Part shown: one piece after another, positions 17,911-26,064 of the stretch
How positions within the stretch are numbered: position 1 is the stretch's first letter
How the letters are laid out: each line of letters starts with the position of its first letter
Assembly: GCA_017546505.1 (NCBI GenBank)
Contig: JAFYWV010000123.1
Span: 1 to 37,920, forward strand
Direction of reading: 5' to 3'
DNA: 37,920 nt
Source of the DNA: Bacteroidaceae bacterium
Lineage (GTDB): Bacteria; Bacteroidota; Bacteroidia; Bacteroidales; Bacteroidaceae
Notes under the pieces: model-generated
Database searches by the model: none
What the model was told of the DNA's origin: nothing
The model's input: the letters and a program-made list of their open reading frames with translations, nothing else
Translations under genes and position numbers: made by a program

Positions 17911-18384
17911 ATGAAAATAACACTGCTTGTTGTGGGGCGCACCGTCGACAACAACATCATAGCCGGCATAAAGGACTACACACAAAGATTGAGCCACTTT
18001 ACACAATTTGACATAGAGGTTATCCCCGAACTGAAGAATGCCAAAAAGCTGAGTGAGGCACAGCAGAAGGAGGCCGAGGGTGAGCTTATTCTAAAGGCGC
18101 TGCAGCCGGGTGACCGCGTTGTGCTGCTTGACGAGGGCGGGAAGGAGTTCCGTTCCACGGAGTTTGCTGCGTGGATTGAGCACAAGCAGAACATATCGAC
18201 TAAGCGTTTAGTGTTCATTGTAGGCGGGCCCTATGGTTTTGCTTCGAAGGTCTATGATGCCGCACACGAGAAGCTGTCGCTCTCTAAGATGACATTCTCG
18301 CACCAGATGATAAGGCTGCTGTTTGTGGAACAACTGTACAGAGCATACACTATCATAAATCATTTGCCGTACCACCACGAGTAA
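17911..18384 (+). CDS. rlmH: 23S rRNA (pseudouridine(1915)-N(3))-methyltransferase RlmH
   Basis: The 157-residue SPOUT-class methyltransferase methylates pseudouridine 1915 of helix 69 of 23S rRNA on the assembled ribosome, using SAM. Typical features are MKITLLVVGRT at the start, LDEGG (73-77), the SAM-binding IVGGPYGF (103-110), SKMTFSHQMIRLLFVEQLYRA and the C-terminal PYHHE. The length and motifs are standard. It is a single gene, divergent from nadC, closed by a strong hairpin. Confidence 0.97.
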   Translation: MKITLLVVGRTVDNNIIAGIKDYTQRLSHFTQFDIEVIPELKNAKKLSEAQQKEAEGELILKALQPGDRVVLLDEGGKEFRSTEFAAWIEHKQNISTKRLVFIVGGPYGFASKVYDAAHEKLSLSKMTFSHQMIRLLFVEQLYRAYTIINHLPYHHE

Positions 18385-18389
18385 AGGTT

Positions 18390-18426
18390 AAATGTGAAAA
18401 CGGAAAGACTTTCCGCTTTCACATTT
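18390..18426. terminator. Terminator hairpin after rlmH
   Basis: Left arm 18390-18405 pairs with right arm 18411-18426: ten and five base pairs with one mismatch between them, and a five-base loop AGACT. It lies 6 bases after the rlmH stop and 7 before the end of the convergent lipoprotein gene, so it can serve both. The right arm belongs to a purine-rich repeat on the minus strand. Confidence 0.75.
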
Positions 18427-18465
18427 CCGTTTTCACTTTTCAGCTCTCACATTTCCACTTTCCGT
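18411..18465 (-). repeat. Purine-rich repeat (GTGAAAnCGGAAA type) running into a gene end
   Basis: On the minus strand this stretch is made of repeated units such as GGAAATGTGAAAGCGGAAAG, GTGAAAACGGAAAT and GTGAGAGCTGAAAA. It covers the last codons of the lipoprotein gene (ESGNVRAEK) and the terminator arm. Closely similar sequence lies at 8654-8684 and more loosely at 27518-27546. Confidence 0.6.
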
Positions 18466-19902
18466 CTCCTCTTCAACATACTGGAAACAGCCGGCATCAA
18501 CGGCATCGGCTGTGCGTGGCGTGCCATCTATATCAACAGACAAACTCTCGAGATAGTCGCCCGACGCTATGCCACGTGCCTTAGACTCGGCCGTGAGACG
18601 GAAATCATAGTCAAAAACATCGTGGTCAATGAGACGGAAATGCTCTTTACCGAAAGGCGAGACATCTATGCTGTCGTATGTGATATCGACAAAGCAACTA
18701 TCGGCTGTGTCAATGGTGTTGATGAGCGAATTTTCAAAATAGTAGTTCACTGCATTGGGGACAGTATCGCCAAGATTGGAGAGATAGCCCATCAGTTCAT
18801 CCTCCTTTGAACCGACAATGACACAGTTTGCAAAAGAAGCATTATGCAACGGTGCCGGAGCACCATCGATGCTATTATGCAGAGCCAATGCCACATCGCG
18901 TTTGCGCCATACATAGAAATTTGCTATTGTACAATGCACAAAATCCACGTTGCCGCCAACAACCTTCACACAGTTGCCCTGTGCATTGGCAAAAAGGGAG
19001 TTGAGGGCCGTTGCGCGCGCCATAACGAGTTCGAGGGCGTTGCCGTGGAAATTCTGCACCTTTGACGACTCTATCGTTATGCGCTGCAGAGCCGTATCGC
19101 CCTGCTCGACCTTTATACCGTAATTGGCACTGTGTATATCGCAATGCAGAAGCCTGTTGCCGTTGCTGGTGGGAGAGAAAACCAAGCCTTCCCACTGCCC
19201 CGGGATGCGGTCGTACGGCAAATAGGAGAACATACGGTCGGTGCGGTCGCCACGGAAGACAACCGGAGCTGTTGCAGTTCCCTCGGCTTTCAACGTGCCG
19301 TTAACACGCATAAATGCCTTATCGTGGAAATAGAGCGTTGTGCCGGGGAGGAGTGACATTGTCGCCTCCTGCGACACTGTAAGACTGTCGTATATAACAT
19401 AATGCCCCGCAGGCAGCATCGTGTCGGCAACAATATTCTCGCCACGCATAAAAGTGACGTCGCGCCCGTATGCAAGCAGAAGGACCGATTGCTCTACCCC
19501 GCTCTCGAGAGTGAAGATGAGAGAATCCTTTACCATAAGGGGAATATCATCGCCGTGACGGTCGACTGTCACCGATGCAAGGACATACAGGCTGTCCTTG
19601 GCACGGATTTCAAGGTTGTGCATCAAGGCGCCGTACTGCCCGTCGACAAGCACGCTGAACGGGGAAGTATCGCCGCCATACAAGCGCACACTATTGATAC
19701 GCAACGACTTGCTACTACGATTATGCACAAGGAATTTTGCCGTGGGCGACATCACCTCGGAGAAAAGTGTGTCGAAAGAGACCGTGTCGCACGAAAACTC
19801 CAATTGCAGCGAGGGGTCCGAGGAGTATTCGAAATCCTCGACGCAAGCGCCGAGGAGTATCGATAGCAGAGCAATGTATAACAGTGTCAGTATCTTCATC
19901 AT
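18433..19902 (-). CDS. Lipoprotein with right-handed beta-helix fold
   Basis: The 489-residue protein begins with a type II signal peptide and lipobox ILLGAC (C20). Residues about 25-150 form a beta-sandwich-like region (LQLEFSCDTVSFDTLF ... FLVHNRSSKSLRINSVRL), and residues about 160-420 hold repeated short beta-strands typical of pectate-lyase-like beta helices (GTTLYFHDKAF, GTLKAEGTATAPVVFRG, HCDIHSANYGIKVEQG, FVHCTIANFYVW). The end (DIDGTPRTADAVDAGCFQYV) matches the known tail of Bacteroidetes choice-of-anchor beta-helix proteins. No lyase active site is recognised. It is probably outer-membrane anchored. It lies 102 bases downstream of pepD on the same strand. Its last codons fall within a purine-rich repeat. 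Confidence 0.82.
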   Translation of the reverse strand: MMKILTLLYIALLSILLGACVEDFEYSSDPSLQLEFSCDTVSFDTLFSEVMSPTAKFLVHNRSSKSLRINSVRLYGGDTSPFSVLVDGQYGALMHNLEIRAKDSLYVLASVTVDRHGDDIPLMVKDSLIFTLESGVEQSVLLLAYGRDVTFMRGENIVADTMLPAGHYVIYDSLTVSQEATMSLLPGTTLYFHDKAFMRVNGTLKAEGTATAPVVFRGDRTDRMFSYLPYDRIPGQWEGLVFSPTSNGNRLLHCDIHSANYGIKVEQGDTALQRITIESSKVQNFHGNALELVMARATALNSLFANAQGNCVKVVGGNVDFVHCTIANFYVWRKRDVALALHNSIDGAPAPLHNASFANCVIVGSKEDELMGYLSNLGDTVPNAVNYYFENSLINTIDTADSCFVDITYDSIDVSPFGKEHFRLIDHDVFDYDFRLTAESKARGIASGDYLESLSVDIDGTPRTADAVDAGCFQYVEEETESGNVRAEK

Positions 19903-20004
19903 CGTTTTTTGTAATAACCTGTTCGTCTTTGGGATTTCATTAAAGAGAAACGGGGGTTAGACATTCATTACTTCTATCAACGACGAAACAACTTTTTTAT
20001 TGTA

Positions 20005-21462
20005 TTACTTTGCCGGAGCATTCTCGAGCAACAGCAGCAAATGACGCCACCAGCGCCCGGTCGATGCAATGTGCAGACGCTCATCGGGCGAGTGCACACC
20101 GCGCATTGTAGGGCCAAACGAAATCATATCAAGGTGGGGTGCTTTCTCAAGGAACAGACCACACTCAAGACCGGCGTGGATGGCTTTGATTTTAGCCTCA
20201 TCGCCAAAGAGTTGCCTGTAGGTATCGCAAGCGACTTTTAAAATCTCGGACTTCATATTGGGCTTCCATCCGGGATACTGTCCCTTTGTGGTGACTTTTG
20301 CACCGGCAAGTTCAAAGGCTGCACGCACTGAGTACGAGACAAAATCGCGTGCCGACTCGATGGAACTGCGTTGGCTGGTGGTTATGAGAAGGGTATCATC
20401 AGCCGTACGCTTGATAGAGGCAAGGTTGCTTGATGTCTCGACCAGGCCGGGGACATCCTGACTCATTGCAAAGACACCGTTGAACACTGCACACACTGCA
20501 CGCAGCAGATTGCCGGCTGTGGCCGGAGCAATGGCACGAGCTACAGGGTCTGTGCTCTGCAAAGTGAAGCGCATTGCAGGCTCGGTGACACTGTATTCAT
20601 CCTGCACCTCGGCTGCAAAAAGGTTGAAATCGACTCGGACGCTCTCTTTGCAGGCCGAAGGAACGGCAAAGACCGCCGAAGCGTCGCGTGGAATGGCGTT
20701 GTGCAGACTGCCGCCGCTTATGTCGCAAAGATAGAACTCATATTTATCGGCCACACGTGCCAAGAAACGACAAAGAAGTTTGTTGGCATTTGCACGTCCC
20801 TTGTTAATGTCATCGCCAGAGTGACCACCTGTGAGGGCATTGATATCCACCTTCATAAAGAAGAGGTTGCTGTCGACATCTATCCACTCGTGCTTGAACT
20901 CGGCATAGTTGCACACTCCACCGGCACAGCCAATGAACATCTCGCCCTCGTCTTCGGAGTCGAGGTTTACAAGGATGTCGCCTTGCAGAAGTTCGGGCGA
21001 GAGAGCCTCGGCACCGGTGAGGCCGGTCTCCTCGTCAATGGTAAACAGACAATTTACAGGGCCGTGCTTCAACGACTTGTCGGCAAGCACAGCCATAGCA
21101 GCTGCCACACCAATGCCATTGTCGGCACCCAGAGTTGTTCCCTGAGCCTTGAGCCACTCACCGTCGACCCAAGTGGTGATGGGGTCTTTGGTAAAGTCGT
21201 GTTCCACATCGGGGCGTTTGTCACATACCATATCCAAATGACTTTGCAGTATGATGGTCTTCTTATCCTCATAGCCCGGAGAGGCGGGTTTCTTTATCAA
21301 CACATTACCTACATTGTCGGCAATGGTTTCATAACCAAGTTCCTTGCCAAAATTCTGCAGATAGGCCGAAATCTGTGCCTCATTCTTTGAGCCGTGCGGA
21401 ATTTCACATATCTTCAAAAAATACCCGAAAAGCGCCTCGGGCTGTAACTTATTGTTCTCCAT
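20005..21462 (-). CDS. pepD: Aminoacyl-histidine dipeptidase (peptidase family M20C)
   Basis: The 485-residue cytoplasmic metallopeptidase cleaves Xaa-His and other dipeptides. Two-zinc site residues of family M20 are visible: H75 and D77 in QSHLDMV, D114 in GADNGIG, E144-E145 in DEETGL, D168 in NLDSEDEG, and a C-terminal His in GPTMRGVHSPDERL. The inserted lid domain (about 200-380) and the total length fit the M20C group. The start MENNKLQPEALFGYF matches family N-termini. It is divergent from the small membrane protein at 21646, and may be co-transcribed with the beta-helix lipoprotein. Confidence 0.95.
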   Translation of the reverse strand: MENNKLQPEALFGYFLKICEIPHGSKNEAQISAYLQNFGKELGYETIADNVGNVLIKKPASPGYEDKKTIILQSHLDMVCDKRPDVEHDFTKDPITTWVDGEWLKAQGTTLGADNGIGVAAAMAVLADKSLKHGPVNCLFTIDEETGLTGAEALSPELLQGDILVNLDSEDEGEMFIGCAGGVCNYAEFKHEWIDVDSNLFFMKVDINALTGGHSGDDINKGRANANKLLCRFLARVADKYEFYLCDISGGSLHNAIPRDASAVFAVPSACKESVRVDFNLFAAEVQDEYSVTEPAMRFTLQSTDPVARAIAPATAGNLLRAVCAVFNGVFAMSQDVPGLVETSSNLASIKRTADDTLLITTSQRSSIESARDFVSYSVRAAFELAGAKVTTKGQYPGWKPNMKSEILKVACDTYRQLFGDEAKIKAIHAGLECGLFLEKAPHLDMISFGPTMRGVHSPDERLHIASTGRWWRHLLLLLENAPAK

Positions 21463-21566
21463 ATATAAAATGTTTAAAACTGTTAAACAAACAACACTGT
21501 TAGCAAAATATTGTTAATTTTCCTTTTTGTAGTGCTTTTTTTCACTTTTTTTGGTTATTCACAGCC

Positions 21567-21595
21567 TTGTAAGAGAATAAAAAGCACTATCTTTG
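21567..21595 (+). promoter_or_regulatory. Promoter of the small membrane protein / OmpH-like operon
   Basis: TTG at 21567-21569, an 18-base spacer, then TATCTTTG at 21588-21595, a full match to the -7 consensus. The ATG lies 50 bases later. Confidence 0.65.
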
Positions 21596-21645
21596 TATCG
21601 CTAATAAAATAACCGTTCGACTAAGACATTACAAAGTTAATTGAA

Positions 21646-21858
21646 ATGTTCAGAACTTTACTATTTACACTGTTAATTATTGCAATTTGCGTTGCATTGC
21701 TTGCGATAAAAGTAATTATCAAAAAGAATGGACGTTTCCCCAACACACACGTGGGAGGCAGCAAGGCAATGCGGAAGAGGGGTATAAAGTGTGTACAGTC
21801 GCAAGACAGGGATGCACGCAAGGCGAACCCAATGGCAGTAGAAGAGATTAAAAAATAA
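21646..21858 (+). CDS. Small conserved single-pass membrane protein
   Basis: The 70-residue protein has one N-terminal membrane segment (about 3-24, LLFTLLIIAICVALLAIKVII) followed by a basic soluble tail (KKNGRFPNTHVGG, MRKRGIKCVQSQDRDARK). Proteins of this form, with FPxxHVGxxxxxRKxGIxCxxSxD, occur in Bacteroidetes as hypothetical membrane proteins; I recall no known function. It has its own promoter and is followed after 21 bases by the OmpH-like lipoprotein, so the two form a likely operon. Its composition is like that of its neighbours. Confidence 0.8.
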   Translation: MFRTLLFTLLIIAICVALLAIKVIIKKNGRFPNTHVGGSKAMRKRGIKCVQSQDRDARKANPMAVEEIKK

Positions 21859-21879
21859 AACTATACAGTATTATAGACT

Positions 21880-22536
21880 ATGAGAACCACAAAAAAAATC
21901 ACAATGTTGGCCGTATTGGCTTTCATACAACTGTTTTTCATCCAATGTGCACCAAAGAACAGCGAGACTGCATCTGCACCTGCTCCCGAAACACAGGCTG
22001 CAGTAGAGACAAGCACTGCGCACATAGAAAACACAGCGTCAACCCCGGTGTGCAACATCCGAATTGCATACGTTGAGTACGACTCTCTGTTGCTGAACTT
22101 TGACTTTGCACAGGAGGTACAGAAAGAGCTCATACGCAAAGAGATGAGCATCAACAACATCATCGAGAAGGAGAGAAAGAGCATACAGGAGGAGGCTGCA
22201 GCGTTTGAACAGAAGGTACAGAACAATGTTTTTGCGACACAGGAGCGCGCACAGGCCGAGTATGACAAGATTATGAAGAAAGACCAGGAGCTCCTGCAAC
22301 GCGGACAGGCAATGTTTGCCGAGTTTGAAAAGGAGAGCCTCGCAAAGTCTAACGAAGTGACACAGAGCATTCTCAACTACATTCAGGAGTATAACAAAGA
22401 CGCAAAATTCGACTTTATCCTGACAAAGATGGGCGGCAATATGCTCTATGCAAACGAGGCTTTGGACATTACAAAAGAGGTTGTAGACGGCTTGAATGCA
22501 AAATACAGCAACAACAACGACAAGAAGAAGAAGTAA
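21880..22536 (+). CDS. OmpH/Skp-family lipoprotein
   Basis: The 218-residue protein has a type II signal peptide with C23 (LFFIQC), a low-complexity Ala/Thr/Glu linker (about 28-58), then IRIAYVEYDSLLLNFDFAQEVQKEL, the start typical of OmpH/Skp (PF03938) proteins, a long charged coiled coil (about 85-170), and a C-terminal strand segment (FDFILTKMGGNMLYANEALDITKEVVDGLN). Skp-like proteins are periplasmic chaperones for outer-membrane proteins; this member should be tethered by lipid. Homologues in Bacteroidetes often occur as several paralogues. It is second in a two-gene operon and ends before a large palindromic terminator. Confidence 0.88.
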   Translation: MRTTKKITMLAVLAFIQLFFIQCAPKNSETASAPAPETQAAVETSTAHIENTASTPVCNIRIAYVEYDSLLLNFDFAQEVQKELIRKEMSINNIIEKERKSIQEEAAAFEQKVQNNVFATQERAQAEYDKIMKKDQELLQRGQAMFAEFEKESLAKSNEVTQSILNYIQEYNKDAKFDFILTKMGGNMLYANEALDITKEVVDGLNAKYSNNNDKKKK

Positions 22537-22550
22537 GACACAGCACTTCA

Positions 22551-22604
22551 TTGATATCAAAAATAAAAACCAGGCAATTGCCTGGTTTTTATTTTTGATA
22601 TCAA
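22551..22604. terminator. Perfect 54-base palindrome, bidirectional terminator
   Basis: The two 27-base arms (22551-22577 and 22578-22604) are exact reverse complements with no spacer; the centre is CAGGCAATTGCCTG and the outer parts are A-rich and T-rich. It separates the convergent OmpH-like and aspA genes and overlaps the aspA stop codon (22601-22603). Confidence 0.9.
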
Positions 22605-24016
22605 TATTTCTTATGCGGCATCTTGTGAGGTGCAATCATATTCTCGGGGCGCAGCAAGTCGTCAAGTTCGGCCTTTGAGAGCATATTCTCTTCGAGAACA
22701 AGGTCGTAGACACTGCGGTTTTCCTTGAGGGCGCGCTTTGCAATCTTGGCACTATTCTCGTATCCAAGAACAGGGTTAAGCGCTGTCACAATACCGATGC
22801 TGCCCATAACAAGCTCCTTGCAGTGGCCTTCGTTGGCTGTGATACCATCGACACAGAGTACACGCAGGCGTGTCATACCACGCAACAACATTCTGATTGA
22901 AGATATTATAGAATGAACGATTACAGGCTCCATAACATTCAACTGCAACTGTCCGGCCTCGGCCGCAAAAGTCACGGTAAGGTCGTTACCGATGACACGG
23001 AAACAGATTTGGTTGACAACCTCGGGGATTACGGGATTCACCTTGCCCGGCATAATACTTGAACCCGGCTGCATTGGCGGTAGATTTATCTCGTTGAGAC
23101 CGCAACGTGGACCGCTTGAAAGCAGGCGCAGGTCGTTACATATCTTGGACAACTTGACAGCCAGACGCTTCAAAGCCGATGAATACATTACCGTTGAGCC
23201 GGTATCGGGGGTAGCCTCGACAAGGTTGCCGGCAAGGACAAACTGTTTACCTGAAATTGCACGCAGAGCATCTACACAGGCCTGAGCATAGCCAGGTTCG
23301 GTATTTATTCCTGTACCTATAGCCGTTGCACCCATATTGACTTCGAGGAACAGACGTGCCATTTCATTCAGACGGCTCACCTCCTCGTCGAGAGTAGCTG
23401 CAAAGGCTTCAAACTCCTGCCCCAATGTCATTGGAACTGCATCCTGTAATTGAGTGCGCCCCATCTTGATAATATTATTAAACTCCTTGCCTTTGGCGCG
23501 GAATGATGCTATCAGACGTTGGAGCTCACGCACCAAATCCTCGTTATGCAGTATGAAACAGAGTTTGAACGATGTCGGATAGGCGTCATTTGTTGACTGG
23601 GAGAGATTGACGTGGTCATTGGGGTGACAATATTGATACTCGCCTTTCTTGTGCCCGAGAAGTTCAAGTGCACGGTTGGCCACAACTTCGTTAATATTCA
23701 TATTTGTTGATGTTCCTGCACCACCCTGCATAAGGTCGACCGGGAACTGGTCGACAAGAGCGCCTTCCATAATCTCCTCGCAGGCTTTTTTGATAGCCTT
23801 GCCAATCTCTTCATCAAGAGTGCCCAGCGACATATTGGCGTGTGCGGCTGCCCACTTGACCATCGCAAGCGCCTTCACATAATAGGGGTGGTCACTGATG
23901 GTAATTCCGGAAATATCCTTGAAATTGACCATTGCACGCAAGGTCTGCACACCATAATAAGCATCGGCGGGAACCTGTATCTCACCTAAAGAATCGTGTT
24001 CAATACGTGTCTTCAT
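22601..24016 (-). CDS. aspA: Aspartate ammonia-lyase
   Basis: The 471-residue cytoplasmic enzyme converts L-aspartate to fumarate and ammonia, feeding the reductive succinate branch used by Bacteroidales. It belongs to the fumarase/aspartase superfamily: GGAGTSTNMNINE (98-110), HPNDHVNLSQSTND (131-144), MGRTQLQDAVPM, and the signature GSSIMPGKVNPVIPE (318-332) with the catalytic serine loop. The QSTNDAYPTS and GINTEPGY wording fits aspartase better than fumarase. The ATG at 24016 (MKTRIEHDSLGE) aligns with family starts; a start at 24061 would add 15 unaligned residues. It is monocistronic. Confidence 0.93.
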   Translation of the reverse strand: MKTRIEHDSLGEIQVPADAYYGVQTLRAMVNFKDISGITISDHPYYVKALAMVKWAAAHANMSLGTLDEEIGKAIKKACEEIMEGALVDQFPVDLMQGGAGTSTNMNINEVVANRALELLGHKKGEYQYCHPNDHVNLSQSTNDAYPTSFKLCFILHNEDLVRELQRLIASFRAKGKEFNNIIKMGRTQLQDAVPMTLGQEFEAFAATLDEEVSRLNEMARLFLEVNMGATAIGTGINTEPGYAQACVDALRAISGKQFVLAGNLVEATPDTGSTVMYSSALKRLAVKLSKICNDLRLLSSGPRCGLNEINLPPMQPGSSIMPGKVNPVIPEVVNQICFRVIGNDLTVTFAAEAGQLQLNVMEPVIVHSIISSIRMLLRGMTRLRVLCVDGITANEGHCKELVMGSIGIVTALNPVLGYENSAKIAKRALKENRSVYDLVLEENMLSKAELDDLLRPENMIAPHKMPHKKY

Positions 24017-24086
24017 TACTTTATGTATTAAAATCCTTAATCCAAAAACACTCACTGCCACCTGTTGGTTCGGACATTGAGATATG

Positions 24087-24115
24087 CGAAGATATAAATT
24101 AAATATCGGAACAAA
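24087..24115 (-). promoter_or_regulatory. Likely promoter of aspA
   Basis: On the minus strand TTTG (24115-24112) is followed by TATCTTCG (24094-24087) after 17 bases. The spacing is shorter than usual, but the -7 octamer is the same as before nadC. Confidence 0.45.
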
Positions 24116-24161
24116 GAATTTATAACGGCGTTTTTTTACAAAAGTTGCAGAAAAGAAAATA

Positions 24162-24191
24162 CAGGAGCTGATTTAGAAAAACCAACTCCTG
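24162..24191 (-). terminator. Second terminator hairpin after the AraC-type gene
   Basis: CAGGAG (24162-24167) pairs with CTCCTG (24186-24191), extended by TG/CA pairs after one mismatch. On the minus strand it is followed by a T-rich run (TATTTTCTTTTC). Confidence 0.55.
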
Positions 24192-24202
24192 CCCCGAAAT
24201 TA

Positions 24203-24232
24203 AAATTGCACGTCCATTACAAGATGCAATTT
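24203..24232 (-). terminator. First terminator-like hairpin after the AraC-type gene
   Basis: AAATTGCA (24203-24210) and TGCAATTT (24225-24232) form an eight-base-pair stem with a 14-base loop, 11 bases past the stop codon, followed on the minus strand by a T-rich run. With the hairpin at 24162-24191 it makes a tandem terminator. Confidence 0.5.
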
Positions 24233-24243
24233 CACCTGCAGCA

Positions 24244-25275
24244 TCACTCACCCGTGATGTTCTTCTTATACTCGGCAAAGGAGCAGCCTTTAACACGATG
24301 GAATACTCGACGGAATGTAGAGATTGAGTTAAAACCGCATTTCTCGGCAATTTCTGCCATTGTAAATGCTGAGTCCGGTCTGTGTAACAGACGCAACACA
24401 GCATCAATGCGGTATCCGTTTATGTAGTCATAAAAAGTTGTTTGCAATGTATTGTTGAGATAGTTCGATAGATAGGTGCGGTTTGTCCCGACAAGTGCAG
24501 CAAGGTCAACCAATGAGAGTTGGGGATTTTTCCACACCTCATCCTCGTTCATCAACTGCTCGAGCTTTGCACCAAGCAACAGCTCTACGCTGTCTGCACC
24601 CTTTATCGCAACAACAGGATGCACTTTGAGAACCTTTTGGCGGTCGACAAAATAGATTGTAACAAGCCACAATACAAGCAATGCCAACTGATAGCAACCA
24701 TCGACAACCCAAGAGGTAAAATAGCAGGAGAATGTCCAGAACACCAGACAGATAATCAACATCACAGCTACACCATAGAGCCAATCGACACTGGCATTGT
24801 CGGAATTTGAAAAGTTGTCCTTTACCAAACGATGGTGCTTCCGTATCATATAATGCGCATAAACCATCATTACAAAAGCGAAGAGAGCCGTATAGATGAA
24901 CAGTGCATTAAATATCAATTCGGAGTCAAAGAATATATACAAGACAACAGCAGAGACAAATGGCAACTGCATAAGAATGGCCTTACGTACAGTGCACCAC
25001 CCTGCATCTATGATTTCCAAAACAAAGCATACACAGAACGGCACTGCCGTCATATCGAACAAAACAAGCAGATTTGCAAAAAAATCATTACGGACAAGTA
25101 AATTGTCATAGAAAAGCAGGTCCTTCAGTTCCAAAAAAGCCCAATACAAAAGAATGCGACCACACAAACGCTTCAGGCGCGATGTGTCACGACAATATAG
25201 GCGTTGGCAACCGGCAAACAGAAAAAACATTGTCACCAAACCGTGTATGAAATAAAACAGCCGCTCGTCTATCAT
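24244..25275 (-). CDS. Membrane-bound AraC-family transcriptional regulator
   Basis: The 343-residue protein has an N-terminal membrane domain of about six or seven hydrophobic segments (about 6-235; for example LFYFIHGLVTMFFLFAG, FANLLVLFDMTAVPFCVCFVLE, FVSAVVLYIFF, ALFIYTALFAFVMMVYAHYM, LYGVAVMLIICLVFWTF and LALLVLWLVTIYFV) and a C-terminal AraC/XylS helix-turn-helix pair (about 250-340): LVDLAALVGTNRTYLSNYLN and FTMAEIAEKCGFNSISTFRRVF. Such regulators bind DNA while anchored in the inner membrane and may sense a lipid or envelope signal. The ATG at 25275 (MIDERLFYF) is chosen because the upstream extension is not membrane-like or conserved in form and would contain the direct repeats at 25329-25362. 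Confidence 0.87.
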   Translation of the reverse strand: MIDERLFYFIHGLVTMFFLFAGCQRLYCRDTSRLKRLCGRILLYWAFLELKDLLFYDNLLVRNDFFANLLVLFDMTAVPFCVCFVLEIIDAGWCTVRKAILMQLPFVSAVVLYIFFDSELIFNALFIYTALFAFVMMVYAHYMIRKHHRLVKDNFSNSDNASVDWLYGVAVMLIICLVFWTFSCYFTSWVVDGCYQLALLVLWLVTIYFVDRQKVLKVHPVVAIKGADSVELLLGAKLEQLMNEDEVWKNPQLSLVDLAALVGTNRTYLSNYLNNTLQTTFYDYINGYRIDAVLRLLHRPDSAFTMAEIAEKCGFNSISTFRRVFHRVKGCSFAEYKKNITGE

Positions 25276-25328
25276 TACTTTCTTTTGTTGGTCGGTAAAA
25301 ATATGCCAAACACACAAAAGCAATGGTG

Positions 25329-25362
25329 CAATGCGTAAAAAGAGGTGTTCAATGCGTAAAAA
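25329..25362 (-). promoter_or_regulatory. Direct repeats upstream of the AraC-type gene, candidate binding sites
   Basis: Two exact 13-base copies of CAATGCGTAAAAA (25329-25341 and 25350-25362) start 21 bases apart, that is two turns of the helix, 54-87 bases before the start codon. Tandem direct half-sites with this spacing are typical for AraC-family proteins, so this may be an autoregulatory operator. No clear -7 box was found beside it. Confidence 0.45.
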
Positions 25363-25460
25363 AGTGATTTTTTTACAGGAATAAAGCGTTAAATTATAGA
25401 CTTTTTGTCCACAGAACCACAAAAAAAATAAAACAACTTAACAAGCGAGCTTTGAAAACC

Positions 25461-25646
25461 CTATTTCTTGCGTATAAACCCGGACAACACCATCAGTCGC
25501 AGATGATAAAGAAGACAAACAGCCCCAATAAGGTAATCGAGATCTTCGAGAATCACAATGATACTATTGTAAACTAATTTGAGGACAGATCCACCAATGC
25601 ATCTGCCGAGTCGTTCAATGCAAAAATAAAGGCTTTCAGGGCGCAA
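25461..25646 (-). CDS. Possible small ORF, 61 codons, doubtful
   Basis: An open frame with a TTG start encodes 61 residues (MRPESLYFCIERLGRCIGG ... LSGFIRKK) with a hydrophobic middle. No ribosome binding site, promoter or family was recognised. It sits in the 524-base gap between the AraC-type gene and the tRNA. The rest of that gap holds the direct repeats, the tRNA terminator and AT-rich DNA with no other recognised signal. Confidence 0.2.
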   Translation of the reverse strand: MRPESLYFCIERLGRCIGGSVLKLVYNSIIVILEDLDYLIGAVCLLYHLRLMVLSGFIRKK

Positions 25647-25764
25647 TTCAGAGGCGTAAAAGATAAAGATTTTTCCTTTTCAGATTGACAAAATTGTATG
25701 CGTAATCTTGAAATCCCTCAACTTTTGCAGGTGAGCCCAGACCGACGAGTTGCAAAACCTGAAA

Positions 25765-25794
25765 CAAAAAAAGGAGAGCAAAATTGCTCTCCTT
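25765..25794 (-). terminator. Terminator of the tRNA-Met gene
   Basis: An 11-base-pair stem (25771-25781 with 25784-25794, loop of two) is followed on the minus strand by a run of seven T. It begins six bases after the tRNA 3' end. Confidence 0.85.
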
Positions 25795-25799
25795 AAAAG

Positions 25800-25871
<72 letters not shown>

Positions 25872-25892
25872 ATGCTGTTCTTAAAACTTGTG

Positions 25893-25922
25893 CAAAGTTA
25901 GAGTTTTTTTCTATATCTGCAA
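25893..25922 (-). promoter_or_regulatory. Promoter of the tRNA-fMet gene
   Basis: On the minus strand TTG (25922-25920), a 19-base spacer, then TAACTTTG (25900-25893), a full consensus match 21 bases before the tRNA 5' end. Confidence 0.75.
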
Positions 25923-26014
25923 AATTTTTGAAGAAAAAAATCACCGGTGCATCAAAAAAAACAGCAAATAGGAACAAGGTTTTGTTTTTTCAGGACAAAT
26001 TACAGCTTATATTT

Positions 26015-26045
26015 TTGCACAAAATTGCACAAATGTGTAATTTTG
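26015..26045 (+). promoter_or_regulatory. Promoter and candidate operator of the tetR-rluA operon
   Basis: TTG at 26015-26017, a 20-base spacer and TAATTTTG at 26038-26045 form a consensus promoter. Within the spacer lies an imperfect palindrome TTGCACA-AA-TGTGTAA (26025-26040), and TTGCACAAA occurs twice (26015 and 26025). A TetR-type repressor bound there would block the promoter, so self-repression is likely but inferred. Confidence 0.6.
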
Positions 26046-26064
26046 CAGAAAATAACCTATATAT

